A program made the position numbers and the translations under genes. Below are positions 13,093-21,831 of a DNA stretch of 23,687 nucleotides, piece by piece; within the stretch, counting starts at the first letter, position 1; every line of letters starts with the position of its first letter. Source of the DNA: JBFFXF01 sp041569895 (GTDB lineage Bacteria > Planctomycetota > UBA8108 > JACQVS01); assembly GCA_041569895.1 (NCBI GenBank), contig JBFFXF010000098.1, positions 1-23,687 of the forward strand. Direction: 5' to 3'. The notes beneath the pieces are model-generated. The model had not been told where the DNA came from. It did not search any database and saw only the letters and a program-made list of their open reading frames with translations.

Positions 13093-15333
13093 GTGACCTC
13101 ACCGCTGTCGCTTTCCTTCACGGTCCGCAGCCGCCTCCCGTCGCGTCGCGGCACGCGTGCGACGCTCGCCGCCGTGTTCGTCATGGCGCTCGCCGACGCC
13201 GGCGCGGCGGACCTCGAGTTCCGGCTGCATGTCGTCGATCGCGAGGCGACGTACAGCGCCTGCACGGCGTTCGACGTCGACGGCGATGGGCGGCTCGACA
13301 TCGTCAGCGGCGCCTGGTGGTATCGCGCGCCGTCGTGGACGCGGCAGTTCATCCGCGAGGTCGACTTCATCCGCGGACGTCCGGACGATTACTCGAACCT
13401 GCCGATCGACGTCAACGGCGACGGACGGCTCGACCTCATCAGCGCCAACTACCGCAGCGGCACGCTGCGCTGGATCGAGAACCCCGGCGAGTCGTTCGGT
13501 CCGTGGACCACGCACCTGGTCGCACGGCCGGGTCCGATGGAGACCGCGCGCCTCGTCGACGTCGATGGCGACGGACGACTCGACGTGCTGCCGAACGGCG
13601 TGCGCTTCGCCGCCTGGTGGGAGCTGCCGCGCGACGGCTCGGGGTGGATCCGCCACGAGCTGCCATCGGAGGTCGCCGGGCACGGCGTCGGCTTCGGCGA
13701 CGTCGACGGCGACGGCCGCGGCGACGTCGTCGGGCCGCGTGGCTGGCTGCGCGCGCCGGTGGACCGACGCGCCGGGACGTGGACGTGGCATCCGGAGTTC
13801 GATCTCGGCCCCGACGCGAGCATCCCGATCATCGTCACCGACGTCGATGGCGACGGCGATGGCGATATCGTCTGGGGTCGCGGACACCGCTTCGGCATCT
13901 ACTGGCTCGAGCAGCGACGCGACGCCGGCGACCGGGTGTGGACGCGGCACGCGATCGACACGTCGATCTCGCAGTTCCACAGCCTGCTCCACGCCGACCT
14001 CGACGGCGACGGACAGCGCGAGGTGATCGGCGGCAAGCGCTGGATGGGCCACGAGGGCAGGGACCCGGGCGAGTACGATCCTCTGATCATCTGTCGTTAC
14101 GAGTTCGACGGCTCGACGCGGACCTGGCGTCGGGACATCATCTCTCGCGGCGGCGTCGCCGGTTTCGGCCTCGATCCCGAAGTCGTCGATCTCGACGCCG
14201 ACGGCGACCTCGACCTGATCTGCCCCGGACGGAGCGGCCTCTGCTGGCTGGAGAACCTCGGCGCCCGGACGGACCATGCGGGCGACGGGGAGGCGCGTCC
14301 GGGATCGGACGACGTCCTCGTCGCCGGCTCGCCCTACGCCGACCACTCACGACTGCTCGTTCGCCGGGAGCTCGGCGACGAGCTACCCGTGGAGACGCCG
14401 GTCGACTGGGCGCTTCGTCGCGAGGACATCCTCGCGGGGGCGCAGCTCGCGATGGGCCCGCTGCCGGGGCCGGAGCGACGCTGCCCTCTCGATGTCGAGT
14501 ACGGCGAGCGCGTCGTCGTCGACGGGTACACGAGGTGGAGAATCAGCTACGGCGCGGAGCCCGGCGATCGCGTGCCGGCGTACCTCCTCGTGCCGGAGCG
14601 GATCCGCGGCCGCGCGCCGGCCATGCTCTGTCTCCACCAGACCGTGCGCATCGGCAAGGACGAGCCGGTCGGACTCGGCAACCGGCCGACCCTCCAGTAC
14701 GCCGATGAGCTCGCGCGGCGCGGCTACGTCTGCCTGGCGCCGGACTATCCGTCCTTCGGCGAGTACGACTTCGACTTCGCCGCGGCGCGCGATCGCCACG
14801 CCAGCGGCACGATGAAGGCGATCTGGAACAACATGCGCGCCGTCGATCTGCTCGAGTCGCTGCCCGAGGTCGACCCCGACCGCATCGGCTGCATCGGACA
14901 CTCCCTCGGCGGCCACAACGCGATCTTCACCGCGGTGTTCGATCAGCGGCTGCGCGCCATCATCTCGAGCTGCGGCTTCACCGCCTTCCACCACTACTAC
15001 GACGGTCGCCTCGCCGGCTGGACGAGCGACCGCTACATGCCGCGCATCCGCGACCTCTGGAAGAACGATCCGGACCGCGTGCCGTTCGACTTCCACGAGC
15101 TCATCGCGGCGCTCGCCCCACGCGGCTTCTTCTCGAACTCCCCCCTCCACGACCACAACTTCGACGTCACCGGCGTGCGCAAGGTCGAGGCCAGCGCACG
15201 CCGAGTCTATGAGCTGCTCGGAGCGCCGCAACGGCTCCGCATCGTGTATCCGGATGCGAAGCATGATTTTCCGGATGGAGTTCGGCGGATGGCGTACGAG
15301 TGGCTTGATGGGGAGATGGGAAAGCGGCGGTGA
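13093..15333 (+). CDS. Exported FG-GAP/VCBS beta-propeller fused to an alpha/beta hydrolase (746 aa)
   Basis: Signal peptide about 1-39 (RRGTRATLAAVFVMALADAGA). Residues about 44-395 hold seven calcium-loop repeats of the DxDxDG type, starting at 61, 106, 156, 203, 250, 302 and 366 (for example DVDGDGRLD), which fits a seven-bladed FG-GAP/VCBS propeller. Residues about 480-746 are an alpha/beta hydrolase of the dienelactone-hydrolase/acetyl-xylan-esterase type. The nucleophile is Ser604 in G-H-S-L-G-G, the probable base is His724 (DAKHDFPDG), and the likely acid is Asp687 in SPLHDHNFD. It would cleave esters outside the cytoplasm; the substrate is unknown. The GTG start at 13093 keeps the signal peptide and follows GGAGG, but with only 2 nt between, so the exact start is less certain. 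The next in-frame ATG, codon 31, would remove the signal. A sulfatase gene follows on the same strand. Confidence 0.9.
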   Translation: MTSPLSLSFTVRSRLPSRRGTRATLAAVFVMALADAGAADLEFRLHVVDREATYSACTAFDVDGDGRLDIVSGAWWYRAPSWTRQFIREVDFIRGRPDDYSNLPIDVNGDGRLDLISANYRSGTLRWIENPGESFGPWTTHLVARPGPMETARLVDVDGDGRLDVLPNGVRFAAWWELPRDGSGWIRHELPSEVAGHGVGFGDVDGDGRGDVVGPRGWLRAPVDRRAGTWTWHPEFDLGPDASIPIIVTDVDGDGDGDIVWGRGHRFGIYWLEQRRDAGDRVWTRHAIDTSISQFHSLLHADLDGDGQREVIGGKRWMGHEGRDPGEYDPLIICRYEFDGSTRTWRRDIISRGGVAGFGLDPEVVDLDADGDLDLICPGRSGLCWLENLGARTDHAGDGEARPGSDDVLVAGSPYADHSRLLVRRELGDELPVETPVDWALRREDILAGAQLAMGPLPGPERRCPLDVEYGERVVVDGYTRWRISYGAEPGDRVPAYLLVPERIRGRAPAMLCLHQTVRIGKDEPVGLGNRPTLQYADELARRGYVCLAPDYPSFGEYDFDFAAARDRHASGTMKAIWNNMRAVDLLESLPEVDPDRIGCIGHSLGGHNAIFTAVFDQRLRAIISSCGFTAFHHYYDGRLAGWTSDRYMPRIRDLWKNDPDRVPFDFHELIAALAPRGFFSNSPLHDHNFDVTGVRKVEASARRVYELLGAPQRLRIVYPDAKHDFPDGVRRMAYEWLDGEMGKRR

Positions 15334-15345
15334 GGGGTGGAGGAC

Positions 15346-15430
15346 AGAGACAGAGGTCAGAGACAGAGATCAGAGACCAGAGGTCAGAGACCAGAGACCA
15401 GAGACCAGAGACCAGAGATCAGAGATCAGA
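15346..15430 (+). repeat. 7-bp tandem repeat array
   Basis: About twelve degenerate copies of cagagac/cagagat/cagaggt run without interruption, starting 12 bp after the hydrolase stop. It leads almost directly into a 6-bp array upstream of the sulfatase. Confidence 0.9.
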
Positions 15431-15438
15431 CGACTGAG

Positions 15439-15549
15439 TCGGAATCGGTATCGGTATCGGTATCGGTATCGCAGTCGGTATCGCAGTCGGTATCGGAGTC
15501 GGTATCGGTATCGGTCATCGGAATCGGAGTCGGAATCGGTATCGGCCAT
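15439..15549 (+). repeat. 6-bp tandem repeat array (tcggta type)
   Basis: About eighteen copies of tcggta with variants tcggaa, tcgcag and tcggag end 6 bp before the sulfatase start. Having replaced the usual leader, it leaves no recognisable Shine-Dalgarno site for that gene. Confidence 0.9.
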
Positions 15550-15555
15550 CGAACA

Positions 15556-17187
15556 ATGAAACCACCCACCATCAAGCTCGCACTCCTCATCGCCGGCCTG
15601 CTCGTCGGCGCCGGCGCTCCTGACGCGTCCGGCGCGGAGCGTCCGAACATCCTCTGGATCACCGTCGAGGACATGAGCCCGCGCCTCGGATGCTACGGCG
15701 ACCGCACGGTGCCGACGCCCGTCGTCGACGGGCTCGCCGCCGGCGGGGTGCGCTACACGAACGCCTACGGCGTCTACGGGGTCTGTGCGCCGAACCGTCA
15801 CGCGATCATCATGGGGATGTATCCCACGTCCACCGGCGCGATGGCGATGCGCACGTGGAAGCGCACGTCGGCGCTGCGCATGATCAAGGATCCCGAACTG
15901 CTCGCCATCCCGACCTACGAGGCGACGCCCCCACCGCAGGCCCGCTGCTTCACCGAGTACCTGCGTGCCGCGGGCTACTATTGCACGAACCGCGTCAAGA
16001 CCGACTACCAGTTCCGCCCGCCGGTCACGGCGTGGGACGAGAGCAGCCGCTCCGCCCACTGGCGCAACCGCCCCGGCGCGGAGACGCCCTTTTTCGCGGT
16101 CTTCAATTTCACCGTGACGCACGAGAGCGGCACGTTCGAGCAGCGCTCTCCGCGCGTCGTCGATCCGGATGACGTCGCGCTGCCGCCCTATTACCCCGAC
16201 ACGCCGATCGTCCGCCGCGATGTCGCGCGCCACTACGACAACATCGCGGCGATGGACCGGCAGGTCGGGCGGCTGCTCGCCGAACTCGACGAGGAAGGCC
16301 TGCGCGACGACACCATCGTCTTCTTCTTCAGCGACCACGGCGACGGGCTGCCCCGGATGAAGCGATGGGTCTACGACTCGGGAATCCGCGTGCCGCTGGT
16401 CGTCCGCTTCCCGGACGGCCGGCGCGCCGGCGAGACGACCGATCGGCTGGTGAGCTTCGTCGATCTCGCCCCGACGGTGCTGTCGCTGGCGGGTGTCGAC
16501 ATTCCGCCGCACATGGAGGGTCACGCGTTCCTCGGCGAGCAGAGCGCCGAGCCCAGGCGTTATGTCTTCGCGTGCCGTGACCGCATGGACCCGGCCCCGG
16601 AGATGATCCGCGCGGTTCGCGACAAGCGCTTCAAGTACGTCCGCAACTACCGTCCGGATCTCCCCTACATCGGGTTCATCCCGTATCGCGACCAGGCGGG
16701 TGTCATGCAGGAGATCCACCGTCTCACCCGCGAGGGGAAGCTCGGAGCGGATCAGTGGCAGCTCCACACGAAGAAGAAGCCGCTCGAGGAGCTCTACGAC
16801 ACCGCGAACGATCCGCACGAGATCCGCAACCTCGCCGCCGACCCGCGCCACCACGAGAAGCTCGCCGAGCTCCGCGAGGCGCACGAGCGCTGGACCGAGC
16901 GCTTCGGTGACCTCGGTCACCTGCCCGAGTCCGAGCTGATCAAGAGGCTCTGGCCTCCGGACGGCGTGCAGCCCGTCACCGCGACGCCATCGATCCAGGT
17001 CGAGGGCGGCAGGGTGACCATCACGTGCGCGAGCGAGGGCGCATCGATCGCGTACCGCGTCGGCGCGGGAGAGCGCTGGTCGCTCTACACCCGGCCGTTC
17101 GAGGTCGACGCGCCGGCGAGCATCACCGCCGCGGCGCATCGCCTCGGCTGGAAGCCGAGCGTCGAGACGACGATCACCGTGAAGTAG
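15556..17187 (+). CDS. Exported type I sulfatase with C-terminal chitobiase-like domain (543 aa)
   Basis: Hydrolyses sulfate esters or N-sulfates, probably on polysaccharides, after export (signal peptide 1-26, LLIAGLLVGAGAPDASG). The formylglycine motif C77-A-P-N-R81 fits the C-x-P-x-R rule, with Asn where Ser or Ala is commoner. Metal and active-site segments are E38-D39 near the N-terminus, TVTHESGTF about 187-195, and S259-D260-H261-G-D. The segment GYYCTNRVKTDYQF (141-154) resembles heparan N-sulfatase-like relatives, so N-sulfoglucosamine-type substrates are possible but not shown. Residues about 470-543 (EGASIAYRVG...RPFEVDAPASITAAAHRLGW) look like a chitobiase/hexosaminidase C-terminal beta domain. 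The ATG at 15556 was chosen for the signal peptide; the frame stays open through the upstream repeats to a GTG at 15337, which would give a low-complexity leader. No maturase gene is in the window. It may be co-transcribed with the hydrolase. Confidence 0.93.
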   Translation: MKPPTIKLALLIAGLLVGAGAPDASGAERPNILWITVEDMSPRLGCYGDRTVPTPVVDGLAAGGVRYTNAYGVYGVCAPNRHAIIMGMYPTSTGAMAMRTWKRTSALRMIKDPELLAIPTYEATPPPQARCFTEYLRAAGYYCTNRVKTDYQFRPPVTAWDESSRSAHWRNRPGAETPFFAVFNFTVTHESGTFEQRSPRVVDPDDVALPPYYPDTPIVRRDVARHYDNIAAMDRQVGRLLAELDEEGLRDDTIVFFFSDHGDGLPRMKRWVYDSGIRVPLVVRFPDGRRAGETTDRLVSFVDLAPTVLSLAGVDIPPHMEGHAFLGEQSAEPRRYVFACRDRMDPAPEMIRAVRDKRFKYVRNYRPDLPYIGFIPYRDQAGVMQEIHRLTREGKLGADQWQLHTKKKPLEELYDTANDPHEIRNLAADPRHHEKLAELREAHERWTERFGDLGHLPESELIKRLWPPDGVQPVTATPSIQVEGGRVTITCASEGASIAYRVGAGERWSLYTRPFEVDAPASITAAAHRLGWKPSVETTITVK

Positions 17188-17371
17188 TCGTCCCCGTACC
17201 CGTCCCCGAAAGGCTGCTCGACAGCTCGAGCGAAACTCGCGAACTCGAACCCAACAATCCTTCCGTTTCCTGCCTTCCTGAGTTTCCTGCCTTCCTCATG
17301 AATCGTCTGACAGCAAGCTTGCGGAGTCGACGCTCCTTCAGCGGTGGAGGTTTCGAAGCAAAGGCACGGAC
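17188..17371. other. Convergent intergenic spacer with low-complexity sequence
   Basis: This 184-bp spacer lies between the converging stops of the sulfatase and the DUF1501 gene. It starts with a short CCCGTN run (17189-17208) and has a 17-bp imperfect direct repeat (17265-17281 and 17282-17298). No clear bidirectional terminator was seen; only a 4-bp stem around 17335 was found. Confidence 0.6.
17265..17298 (+). repeat. Two adjacent 17-bp direct repeats
   Basis: gtttcctgccttcctga is followed at once by gtttcctgccttcctca, identical at 16 of 17 positions, in the noncoding spacer between converging genes. Confidence 0.85.
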
Positions 17372-18808
17372 TCAGGCCAGGATCCGATCGATCACCTTGC
17401 CGTGCACGTCCGTGAGGCGGAAGTCGCGCCCCTGGAAAGGGTACGTCAGCCGGGTGTGCTCGACGCCGAGGAGGTGCAGCATCGTCGCGTGGAAGTCGTG
17501 CATGTGGACGACGTCCTCGACGGCGTTGTAGCCGAACTCGTCGGTCGCCCCGTACGAGGTGCCGCCGCGGATGCCGCCACCCGCCGCCCACCACGAGAAC
17601 CCGCGGATGTGGTGATCGCGACCCGAGCCCTGCGCCATCGGCGTGCGGCCGAACTCCCCGCCCCAGACGACGAGCGTCTCGTCGAGCATGCCGCGCCGCT
17701 TGAGGTCCTTGACCAGGGCCGCCGCCGCGCGGTCGACGTATCCGGCCGTCGTCGCGATGCCGTTCTTGATGCCGCCGTGGTGATCCCAGCCCCGGTGGTA
17801 GAGCTGGATGAACCGCACGCCGCGCTCGGCCATCCGCCTCGCAAGGAGGCAGTTCGCCGCGAACGAGCCGTCCGCGCCATTCGTGCCGTAGAGCTCGAGG
17901 GTGGCGGGAGACTCGTCGGAGAAATCGATCAGCTCCGGCACGCTCGCCTGCATCTTGAAGGCCATCTCGTACTGGCTGATGCGTGTGGCGATCTCCGGAT
18001 CGCGCGCGGTCGCGTCGAATGAGCGGTTGAGTCGCTGCACGGCGTCGATGACGTCGCGCTGCCTGGTCGCGTCGACACCGGGCGGTCTGCCGAGGTAGAG
18101 CACCGGCTCGCCCCGCGACCGGAACTGGACGCCCTGGTAGCGGCTCGGCAGGAAACCGGCCGACCACTGTCGCGACGCGATCGGCTGATCCTGCGCGCCG
18201 CCGACCGAAACCATGACGACGAATCCGGGAAGATCGTCGCACTCGCTGCCGAGGCCGTACCAGAGCCAGGAGCCCATGCTCGGCCTTCCGGAGATCGACG
18301 TCCCGGTGTTCATGAACGTGTGCGCCGGGTCGTGGTTGATCTGCTCCGTCTGCAACGAGCGGATGATGCAGATGTCGTCGGCGATCGACCCGATGTGCGG
18401 GAAGGCCGTCGAGATCAGCTGTCCCGAGCTCCCCCACCGCCGGAACTCGTGCTGCGGCGCAAGGCACGTCAGCTTCTGGCCCTGCAGCTGCGCGATCGGC
18501 TGTCCGGCGGTGATCGATTCGGGCATCGGCTTGCCGTTGAGCTCGCCGAGCCTCGGCTTGTAATCGAAGGTCTCGAGGTGCGACGCCCCGCCGGCCATCA
18601 CCAGGAAGATCACGCGCTTCGCGCGGGGGCGGTGGTGCAGCGATCGCAGCACGCCGGACTGGTCGGCGAGCAGCCCGCGGTCGAGAAGCGAAGCGAGCGC
18701 CACCGATCCCATGCCGGCGGCCGTGCGCCCGAGGAAGGTGCGTCGTGAAACGCGCGTGCGAAGGTCGCGCGTCTCGAGATCGATGTCGGTCCTCTTTGTC
18801 GTGGTCAT
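17372..18808 (-). CDS. DUF1501 family protein with Tat signal (478 aa)
   Basis: A member of the family usually paired with PSD1 proteins in planctomycetes; it belongs to the sulfatase/alkaline-phosphatase-like superfamily. A twin-arginine motif S21-R-R-T-F-L is followed by a hydrophobic stretch (GMGSVALASLL), so it should be exported folded. Family hallmarks are MAGGASHLETFDYKP, HDPAHTFMNTGTSISGRPSMGSW, GWDHHGG, VVWGGEFGRTP and GRDHH; the His and Asp residues in these are probable metal ligands. Its biochemical role is not established. It ends VIDRILA, typical for the family. The ATG at 18808 was chosen because the Tat signal starts 20 residues later. The frame is open far upstream, but that part is antisense-like Arg-rich sequence overlapping the PSD1 gene. 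The gap to the PSD1 gene is 14 bp, which supports co-transcription. Confidence 0.93.
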   Translation of the reverse strand: MTTTKRTDIDLETRDLRTRVSRRTFLGRTAAGMGSVALASLLDRGLLADQSGVLRSLHHRPRAKRVIFLVMAGGASHLETFDYKPRLGELNGKPMPESITAGQPIAQLQGQKLTCLAPQHEFRRWGSSGQLISTAFPHIGSIADDICIIRSLQTEQINHDPAHTFMNTGTSISGRPSMGSWLWYGLGSECDDLPGFVVMVSVGGAQDQPIASRQWSAGFLPSRYQGVQFRSRGEPVLYLGRPPGVDATRQRDVIDAVQRLNRSFDATARDPEIATRISQYEMAFKMQASVPELIDFSDESPATLELYGTNGADGSFAANCLLARRMAERGVRFIQLYHRGWDHHGGIKNGIATTAGYVDRAAAALVKDLKRRGMLDETLVVWGGEFGRTPMAQGSGRDHHIRGFSWWAAGGGIRGGTSYGATDEFGYNAVEDVVHMHDFHATMLHLLGVEHTRLTYPFQGRDFRLTDVHGKVIDRILA

Positions 18809-18822
18809 CGGTGTCCCGTCCG

Positions 18823-21798
18823 TCAGTTTCTCGTCACGGTCTCGTGCAGGTTGAGGATGGCCCGCGCAACGGAGGTCCACGCCGCGAGCCTGGCCGCCTG
18901 GACGCTGGCGGGCGCCGGCGTCGCGCCGACGCCGAGAAGCGCCGCCGCGGCCTGTGGATCGCTCGCGTACGACTCGCGATGCGCCTCGAGAAGGTCGAGC
19001 AGCACGTCGACCTCGTCGTCCCGCGGCGCTCGCGATGTGGCGCGCCGGAACGCCCGGCGGATGCGCTCGCGATCGTCCGTGCCGTCCCCCTCGACGATCT
19101 GCAGCGCGAAGACGCGCGCCGCCTCGACGTACGTCGGGTCGTTCAGGAGGACGAGCGCCTGCTGGGGAATGTTCGAGCGCGGTCGCTCGGCGGTGCACTC
19201 CTCGCGACTCGGGGCGTCGAACGCGATCATGCCGGGGTGAAGGAACGAGCGCTGCCACCACGTGTACAGACCGCGACGGAACGCGTCCTCCCCCTTGTCG
19301 GCGACCCACTTCCGTTTCGGGAAGTTCAGGTGCACCCAGTATCCGGCCGGCTGGTAGGGCTTGACGCTCGGCCCCCCCATCTTGCGCGAGAGGAGGCCGC
19401 TGATGGCGAGCGCGCCGTCGCGCACCATCTCCGCGTCGAGGCGCCACCGCGACTGTCGCGCGAGGAGGCGGTTGTACGGATCTCGCCGCAACGCCTCGGC
19501 CGTCGGGACCGAGCTCTGCCGGTAGGTCGACGAGAGCACCATCTGTCGCACCATGCGCTTGACGTCCCATCCGCTCTCGACGAATTCGACGGCGAGCCAG
19601 TCGAGGAGCTTCGGATGGACGGGCGGCTCGCCCATGGCGCCGAGGTCGTCGAGGCGCTTCGAGATGCCGGAGCCGAAAAACAGCATCCAGAGCCGATTGA
19701 CGAAGACGCGCGCCGTCAGCGGATTGTCCGGAGCGACCAGCCAGCGGGCCAGGTCGAGCCGCGTGGCGCGGCGGTCGCCGGTGTCGAGCTCGCCGAGGAA
19801 GCTCGGAATCGCCGGCTCGACGACCTTGCCCGACGTGTCCATCCAGTTGCCGCGGGGCAGGACGCGGACGGTGCGAGGCGGACCGGAGACGCTGACGAGG
19901 CAACGCCGAAAGCTCTTCTCGACATCGGCGCGACGCTTCTCGAGGTCGGCCAGCTCGGCTCGGCTCGGCGCGAGACGCGGCGCGATCGATCGGTAGTGGG
20001 CGGCGATCACGCCGCGCTGATCGTCCGTCCGGTCGGCGGCGGGCACCGCGATGGCGGCGCGCACCTCGCCTGGGAGCTCCGGGCCCGCCAGCGGCCGGAA
20101 GTAGAAGCCGTGAGCGCCGCCCCCGTTGACGATCTTCATCAACAGCCGGTTGGCTCCGGCCCGCAGCGGCAGCGTGACGCGTTCCTGGTCCGGCGCGACG
20201 CCGCGATAGACCTCCTTCGAGAGCACCAGCTCGTCGTTGATCCACACGCGAATGCCATCGTCGCTCCCGAGCGAGACGTCGAGCGTGGCGTCGGAGTCGA
20301 CGTCGATGGTGCGGAAGAGATACGTCGCGGAGTTCTCGCCCTCGAGCGCGTGCACGGCGCCGTCCTTCCAGTCGGCGCGCTCGCGCCAGCGCAATCCGTC
20401 GGGCGCCGCGGCGAGATCGATCTCGCGCTCCGGAGCGTACGCGGTCGTGAAGGCCTCCGCGCCGGTCGCGGCGCGGAACGGGCCGATCGAGTGCCACGCG
20501 CCGAGGCGCGGGGACGGCGATCGATCCACGCTCCGCTCCCACTCCGCCTGGTCGGATGCGATGGCGGCCGCGAGCCCCGCCTGGGGCCGCTCGAGCTCGA
20601 GCTTCATGGCGGCGATGCGCGCATCGAGCGCGGCGAGCTCGTTCTCGAGCTCGCGCGTCGGCACCGGGATGCCCTGGTCGCGATCCATGATCGCGGACTC
20701 CTGGATGTCGGCGAAGAAGGCCGCCATCTCGTAGAAGTCGTCCGCCTCGTACGGATCGAACTTGTGCTCGTGGCACTCCGCGCAGCCGAGCGTGGCGCCC
20801 ATCCAGACGACGGAGACGTTGCGCACGCGGTCCGACGAGTTCTTCGCCTCGTACTCCCGCGCCTGCGCGCCGCCCTCCTCGGTCGTCTGGTTCAGCTTGT
20901 TGTAGCAGGAGGCCACTCGTTGCCAGATCGACGCGTCGGGAAGGAGGTCCCCGGCGAGCTGTTCGACGGTGAACTGGTCGAACGGCCTGTTCTCGTTAAA
21001 GGCGTCGATGACGTAGTCGCGATACGGCGACACGTTGCGCGGATTGTCGCTGTGGTACCCGCGCGTGTCGGCGAACCGGACGAGGTCGAGCCAATAGATC
21101 GCCATGCGCTCGCCGTAATGCGGCGAGCCGAGGATGCGCTCGATCATGCGCGCGTACGCGTCGTCGGCCTCGTCGGCCAGGAACGCGTCGATCTCGCCGG
21201 GCTCGGGCGGGAGACCGAGGAGATCCAGACTCAGTCGCCGGATGAGAGTGACACGGTCGGCGTCGGGCGATGGCTCGAGGCCCTCGCGCTCCAGCCGCGC
21301 CAGGACGAAGCGATCGACCGCCGTCCGCGACCACGCCCGGTCACGCACCTCCGGGAGCGGCGGGCGCTCGGGCGTCACGTAGGCCCAGTGGCGACTCCAC
21401 GCCGCGCCCTGCTCGATCCAGCGACGCAGCACCTCGATCTCGGCGGGAGTCAAACGCTTGCCGGTCTCGGGCGGCGGCATGCGCTCCTCCTCGTCGCTCG
21501 CCGAGACCCGCCGGATCATCTCGCTGCGCTCCGGCTCGGACGGGACGATCGCCCGTCTCCCGCGGCGGAGCGTCGCGAGGGCTCCCTCACGCTCGTCGAA
21601 CCGGAGGCCCGCCTTGCGCTGGGCGGCATCCGGCCCGTGGCAGGCGTAGCAGTTCGCCGCCAGGATCGGCCGCACGTCTCGGTTGTAGTCGACGGACTCG
21701 GCGTCGTCGCCGAACGCCGGGACGAGGGGCGCGAGCAGGAGGAGCGGGATCAGGCTCCGCCAGCAGCGCCAGGGTGTTCTTCCGCGCATCGTTTTCAT
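18823..21798 (-). CDS. PSD1/DUF1549/DUF1553 cytochrome-domain protein with galactose-binding-like insert (991 aa)
   Basis: A planctomycete-type exported protein. Signal peptide about 1-30 (LIPLLLLAPLVPAFG). The N-terminal PSCyt1 cytochrome-like domain (about 37-115) has a haem-binding C50-Y-A-C53-H and the family phrase SVDYNRDVRPILAANC. PSCyt2/DUF1549 is about 150-365 (TAVDRFVLARLE, LLGLPPEPGEIDAFL, YWLDLVRFADTRGY) and carries a second CxxCH, C-A-E-C-H, near residue 337. Between the halves, about 434-565 is a beta-rich galactose-binding- or PA14-like segment (SIGPF...SDDGIRVWINDELV...FYFRPL), probably carbohydrate-binding. PSD1/DUF1553 is about 665-985 (LTARVFVNRLWMLFFGSGI). Function is unproven for the family; links with polysaccharide use are suspected from neighbourhood. 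It is followed by its usual DUF1501 partner and preceded 33 bp upstream by a PfkB kinase gene. No strong ribosome site precedes the ATG at 21798; the Met three codons later is an alternative. Confidence 0.94.
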   Translation of the reverse strand: MKTMRGRTPWRCWRSLIPLLLLAPLVPAFGDDAESVDYNRDVRPILAANCYACHGPDAAQRKAGLRFDEREGALATLRRGRRAIVPSEPERSEMIRRVSASDEEERMPPPETGKRLTPAEIEVLRRWIEQGAAWSRHWAYVTPERPPLPEVRDRAWSRTAVDRFVLARLEREGLEPSPDADRVTLIRRLSLDLLGLPPEPGEIDAFLADEADDAYARMIERILGSPHYGERMAIYWLDLVRFADTRGYHSDNPRNVSPYRDYVIDAFNENRPFDQFTVEQLAGDLLPDASIWQRVASCYNKLNQTTEEGGAQAREYEAKNSSDRVRNVSVVWMGATLGCAECHEHKFDPYEADDFYEMAAFFADIQESAIMDRDQGIPVPTRELENELAALDARIAAMKLELERPQAGLAAAIASDQAEWERSVDRSPSPRLGAWHSIGPFRAATGAEAFTTAYAPEREIDLAAAPDGLRWRERADWKDGAVHALEGENSATYLFRTIDVDSDATLDVSLGSDDGIRVWINDELVLSKEVYRGVAPDQERVTLPLRAGANRLLMKIVNGGGAHGFYFRPLAGPELPGEVRAAIAVPAADRTDDQRGVIAAHYRSIAPRLAPSRAELADLEKRRADVEKSFRRCLVSVSGPPRTVRVLPRGNWMDTSGKVVEPAIPSFLGELDTGDRRATRLDLARWLVAPDNPLTARVFVNRLWMLFFGSGISKRLDDLGAMGEPPVHPKLLDWLAVEFVESGWDVKRMVRQMVLSSTYRQSSVPTAEALRRDPYNRLLARQSRWRLDAEMVRDGALAISGLLSRKMGGPSVKPYQPAGYWVHLNFPKRKWVADKGEDAFRRGLYTWWQRSFLHPGMIAFDAPSREECTAERPRSNIPQQALVLLNDPTYVEAARVFALQIVEGDGTDDRERIRRAFRRATSRAPRDDEVDVLLDLLEAHRESYASDPQAAAALLGVGATPAPASVQAARLAAWTSVARAILNLHETVTRN

Positions 21799-21831
21799 CG
21801 TTCTTATTTTACGGTATCACTCCGGCGATGG

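Noticed and set aside
15346..15549. CRISPR array
   Set aside because: The repeats are 6-7 bp and contiguous, with no spacers and no cas genes.
18809..20776. Extension of the DUF1501 protein to 1134 residues
   Set aside because: The added 656 residues are a shadow of the PSD1 gene, and the Tat signal would be internal.
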